This document shows positions 7,098 through 8,545 of a stretch of 8,545 nucleotides of DNA, piece after piece (position 1 is the first letter of the stretch; each line of letters opens with the position of its first letter). Origin of the DNA: Candidatus Cloacimonadota bacterium (GTDB lineage: Bacteria; Muiribacteriota; UBA6191; JACPRK01); the NCBI GenBank assembly GCA_021772705.1, contig JAJFLN010000121.1, positions 1 to 8,545 on the forward strand, given 5' to 3'. A program made the translations under genes and the position numbers. The notes beneath the pieces are model-generated. The model did no database searches. It was not told where the DNA came from and saw only the letters and a program-made list of their open reading frames with translations.

Positions 7098-8116
7098 AGA
7101 TCCGGGAACTCGAGGGCGAGAATCGAGAGAGCTGGGATGCCTACGCCAGCGGTCACCAGCTGGCCTGGTTGCCCCATCTCTCGGGATGGTCCCTGGAGGT
7201 GCTGCCAGCCATGGGGCATCGGACGGCATCGCTGATGGCAACGGATGAGGCGGACCGGGTGGTGGGAATCCTGCCCCTGGGCATCAGGAAGAGCTGGCTC
7301 TTCGGAAGCTCCCTCGTCTCGGTCCCCGGTGCGAGTTGGGCGGGCATTCTCTCGGAGTCACCGGCCGTCGCTGAAATCCTGACGCAGGCAGCCCTGGATC
7401 TGGGGCGCCGGGAATCGGTGAGCCACCTGGAGCTGCGAGACGGAGAACAGCAGGAAGACGAGCTTCAGATATCCATCACCTACAACCGCTTTCCGATCCC
7501 CCTGGAGGGGCTCGCGACTCCCCCCAGGGCCGACAAGCAGACTCGCCGCCGGATACGCCGGGCCGCGGAGGCGGGATTGAAGGTGGAGATCAGATCTGGG
7601 GACCTGCAGGGCTTCCACTCCATCTATCTGGAGTCCATGGCCCGTCTCGGATCGCCTCCTTTCCCCATGGCTTTCTTCGAGGCCCTGCAAGGGGCCTCCA
7701 AGGGGAGTCTGGAGGTTCTGTTCGTTTACCACGAGGGAACTCCGGTGGCCACGGATCTCCTGGGGTTCTGGAACGGCCTCGGATCGAGCCTCTTCGCTGG
7801 AGCCACCGAAGAAGGGCGTCGCCTATCGGCGGACGTGGTCGCCGTGGAGGCCGGCATCGCCGAGGCCCTTCGACGGGGCTGCCACACCTTCGATCTGGGC
7901 CGAAGCCCGGCCGGCTCGGGGGGACAGAAGTTCAAGGAACACTGGGCCGTCGAGCCCACCCCCCTGCACTACGGCCGGCGCGCCATCGCCGGCAGCCTGC
8001 CAGCCGGCCTGGACCCGGATCGCCCCCACTGGCGCCTGGCACGAGCAGTCTGGCGCCAGCTGCCCCCGGCGCTGCAGAAGTGGCTGGGAAGTCGCATAGC
8101 GCCGCATCTGGTGTAG
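7094..8116 (+). CDS. FemAB/GNAT-like protein, XrtA/PEP-CTERM-associated type
   Basis: This 340-residue protein has the two-lobed GNAT-like layout of FemAB relatives. The N-terminal lobe includes DEADRVVGILPLG (51-63) and HLELRDG (111-117). A basic stretch (QTRRRIRRAAEAG, 149-161) leads into the second lobe, with YLESMARLGSPPFP (178-191) and VYHEGTPVATDLLGF (211-225). The signature LGRSPAGSG-x2-FKEHW...EPTPLHY (268-293) is typical of the FemAB-type proteins found in exosortase-associated polysaccharide loci. True FemABX enzymes transfer amino acids from aminoacyl-tRNA to cell-wall precursors; for this subgroup the donor and acceptor are not established to my knowledge. The GTG start has a strong ribosome binding site and overlaps the upstream stop. 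It is the last gene of the operon. An N-acyl or aminoacyl modification of a surface glycan is the likeliest role (inference). Confidence 0.85.
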   Translation: MKIRELEGENRESWDAYASGHQLAWLPHLSGWSLEVLPAMGHRTASLMATDEADRVVGILPLGIRKSWLFGSSLVSVPGASWAGILSESPAVAEILTQAALDLGRRESVSHLELRDGEQQEDELQISITYNRFPIPLEGLATPPRADKQTRRRIRRAAEAGLKVEIRSGDLQGFHSIYLESMARLGSPPFPMAFFEALQGASKGSLEVLFVYHEGTPVATDLLGFWNGLGSSLFAGATEEGRRLSADVVAVEAGIAEALRRGCHTFDLGRSPAGSGGQKFKEHWAVEPTPLHYGRRAIAGSLPAGLDPDRPHWRLARAVWRQLPPALQKWLGSRIAPHLV

Positions 8117-8127
8117 GTGCCTAGGAA

Positions 8128-8235
8128 CTCGGGCTTCGGAGCCGACGCATAAATTGTCGATCCTCAGTATTGGTCAGGATTCTAGACTCTCGACGTGGTC
8201 GGCCTCCCCTGTCTTGCCCATACCCCGAAGCCCGA
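8128..8235. repeat. Nested inverted repeats after the operon, possible structured RNA or terminator region
   Basis: In the 204-nt non-coding stretch 8117-8320 between two convergent genes, TCGGGCTTCGG (8129-8139) pairs perfectly with CCGAAGCCCGA (8225-8235). Inside it, GCCGAC (8141-8146) pairs with GTCGGC (8198-8203), GTCGA (8156-8160) with TCGAC (8190-8194), and ATCCT (8160-8164) with AGGAT (8176-8180); the last two share base 8160. Two smaller hairpins follow: CAGGTC/GACCTG (8250-8255/8269-8274) and ACGGG/CCCGT (8289-8293/8301-8305). No T-run follows any of them on either strand, so a standard intrinsic terminator is not supported. A folded transcript end or small RNA is possible. Confidence 0.4.
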
Positions 8236-8244
8236 AACCCGAGG
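8224..8244. repeat. Three-copy heptamer tandem repeat
   Basis: CCCGAAG, CCCGAAA and CCCGAGG follow each other without gaps, a 7-bp period with one or two changes between copies. The first copy also forms part of the right arm of the long inverted repeat. It is too short to assign a function. Confidence 0.5.
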
Positions 8245-8320
8245 CCCTGCAGGTCCCGGGTCTCTCCTGACCTGGCTCCCACCACTCAACGGGTGCATGT
8301 CCCGTAGGAGGTCCCCTGGC

Positions 8321-8545
8321 CTATTCCGGATCCGTTCGTCCTGAGCCTGTCGAAGCATGTCCTGAGCTACGCCGAAGGGGATGAATGGAGCGGGCGGCCA
8401 TATCGTCTGAGCTTGTCGAGGGGCCCACAGGCGCTTGCTTCGGCGTTTTTGCCTTGGCCAGTTCGCGCAGCTTTTCCCAATCCTCGGCTATCAAGGCCCG
8501 CTTCTTGGCACGTGACCAGTTCTTGATTTGCCGCTCTCTGGCCAA
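8321..8545 (-). CDS. GIY-YIG nuclease superfamily protein, 3' end only
   Basis: Only the last 74 codons lie in the window, ending at TAG (8321-8323); the frame is open to the window edge, so the apparent TTG start at 8545 is an edge effect. The visible stretch ARERQIKNWSRAKKRALI, then EDWEKLRELAKA, is the characteristic C-terminal helix region of short UPF0213-like GIY-YIG proteins; the catalytic GIY-YIG part must lie beyond 8545. From about residue 34 on, the sequence is a tail rich in Ser, Thr, Gly and Arg, encoded by diverged copies of a dispersed repeat. The gene converges on the glycan operon and has no evident functional link to it. Its cellular role is not known; these small genes often travel with such repeats. 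Confidence 0.78.
   Translation of the reverse strand: MARERQIKNWSRAKKRALIAEDWEKLRELAKAKTPKQAPVGPSTSSDDMAARSIHPLRRSSGHASTGSGRTDPE
8333..8423. repeat. Three diverged copies of the GTCCTGAGC-TGTCGAAGG dispersed repeat
   Basis: Copies lie at about 8333-8355 (CGTTCGTCCTGAGCCTGTCG and AAG), 8359-8380 (GTCCTGAGCTACGCCGAAGG) and 8403-8423 (TCGTCTGAGCTTGTCGAGGG). The first is a close match to a palindrome-containing element I recognise from many environmental bacterial genomes. The shared CTGAGC cores start at 8341, 8362 and 8407, so they are 21 and 45 nt apart, both multiples of three. All three therefore read in the same frame of the nuclease gene. Confidence 0.75.

Noticed and set aside
8250..8274. 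CAGGTC/GACCTG hairpin as an intrinsic terminator
   Set aside because: The stem is only 6 bp with a 13-nt loop, and there is no T-run on either strand.

Overview
The window is about 8.5 kb of GC-rich DNA, tightly packed with genes, many of which start at GTG or TTG. It looks like a chromosomal surface-glycan locus of a Gram-negative or other high-GC environmental bacterium. The FemAB protein resembles those found beside exosortase/PEP-CTERM polysaccharide loci, and the last gene carries a dispersed repeat that is widespread in environmental genomes. I cannot assign a phylum from the sequence; Acidobacteriota or a related lineage is only a guess. I saw no rRNA, tRNA, CRISPR array, transposase or phage gene.

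Layout. (1) 1-3554, plus strand: the 3' part of one very large gene fusing a cytoplasmic GT2 (polyprenyl-phosphate sugar synthase type) to a membrane GT-C glycosyltransferase, with two extra soluble domains. (2) 3540-4547, minus strand: a radical SAM/SPASM protein that meets gene 1 tail to tail with a 15-bp overlap. (3) 4548-4802: a divergent control region with an 8-bp inverted repeat, a 10-bp palindrome and a possible -10 box. (4) 4803-8116, plus strand: a compact four-gene operon encoding an SMR/ArnE-like four-helix membrane protein, a GT4 glycosyltransferase, a UPF0489 (arginase-fold) protein and a FemAB/GNAT-like aminoacyltransferase-family protein. Its junctions are a 7-nt gap and two 4-nt overlaps. 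(5) 8117-8320: non-coding, with nested inverted repeats and a short heptamer tandem. (6) 8321-8545, minus strand: the 3' end of a GIY-YIG nuclease gene whose last codons are made of diverged copies of a dispersed repeat.

How the genes may work together (inference). The GT2 domain would charge a polyprenyl phosphate with a sugar on the cytoplasmic face. The SMR-like protein is a candidate subunit for flipping that lipid-linked sugar. The GT-C module would transfer the sugar to an acceptor on the outer face. This parallels the ArnC-ArnE/F-ArnT logic, with synthase and transferase on one chain. The GT4 enzyme would build the glycan backbone, and the radical SAM, UPF0489 and FemAB proteins look like modification enzymes. 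The most unusual element is the translationally coupled pair of an arginase-fold protein with intact metal-ligand motifs and a FemAB-type transferase in a glycan operon.
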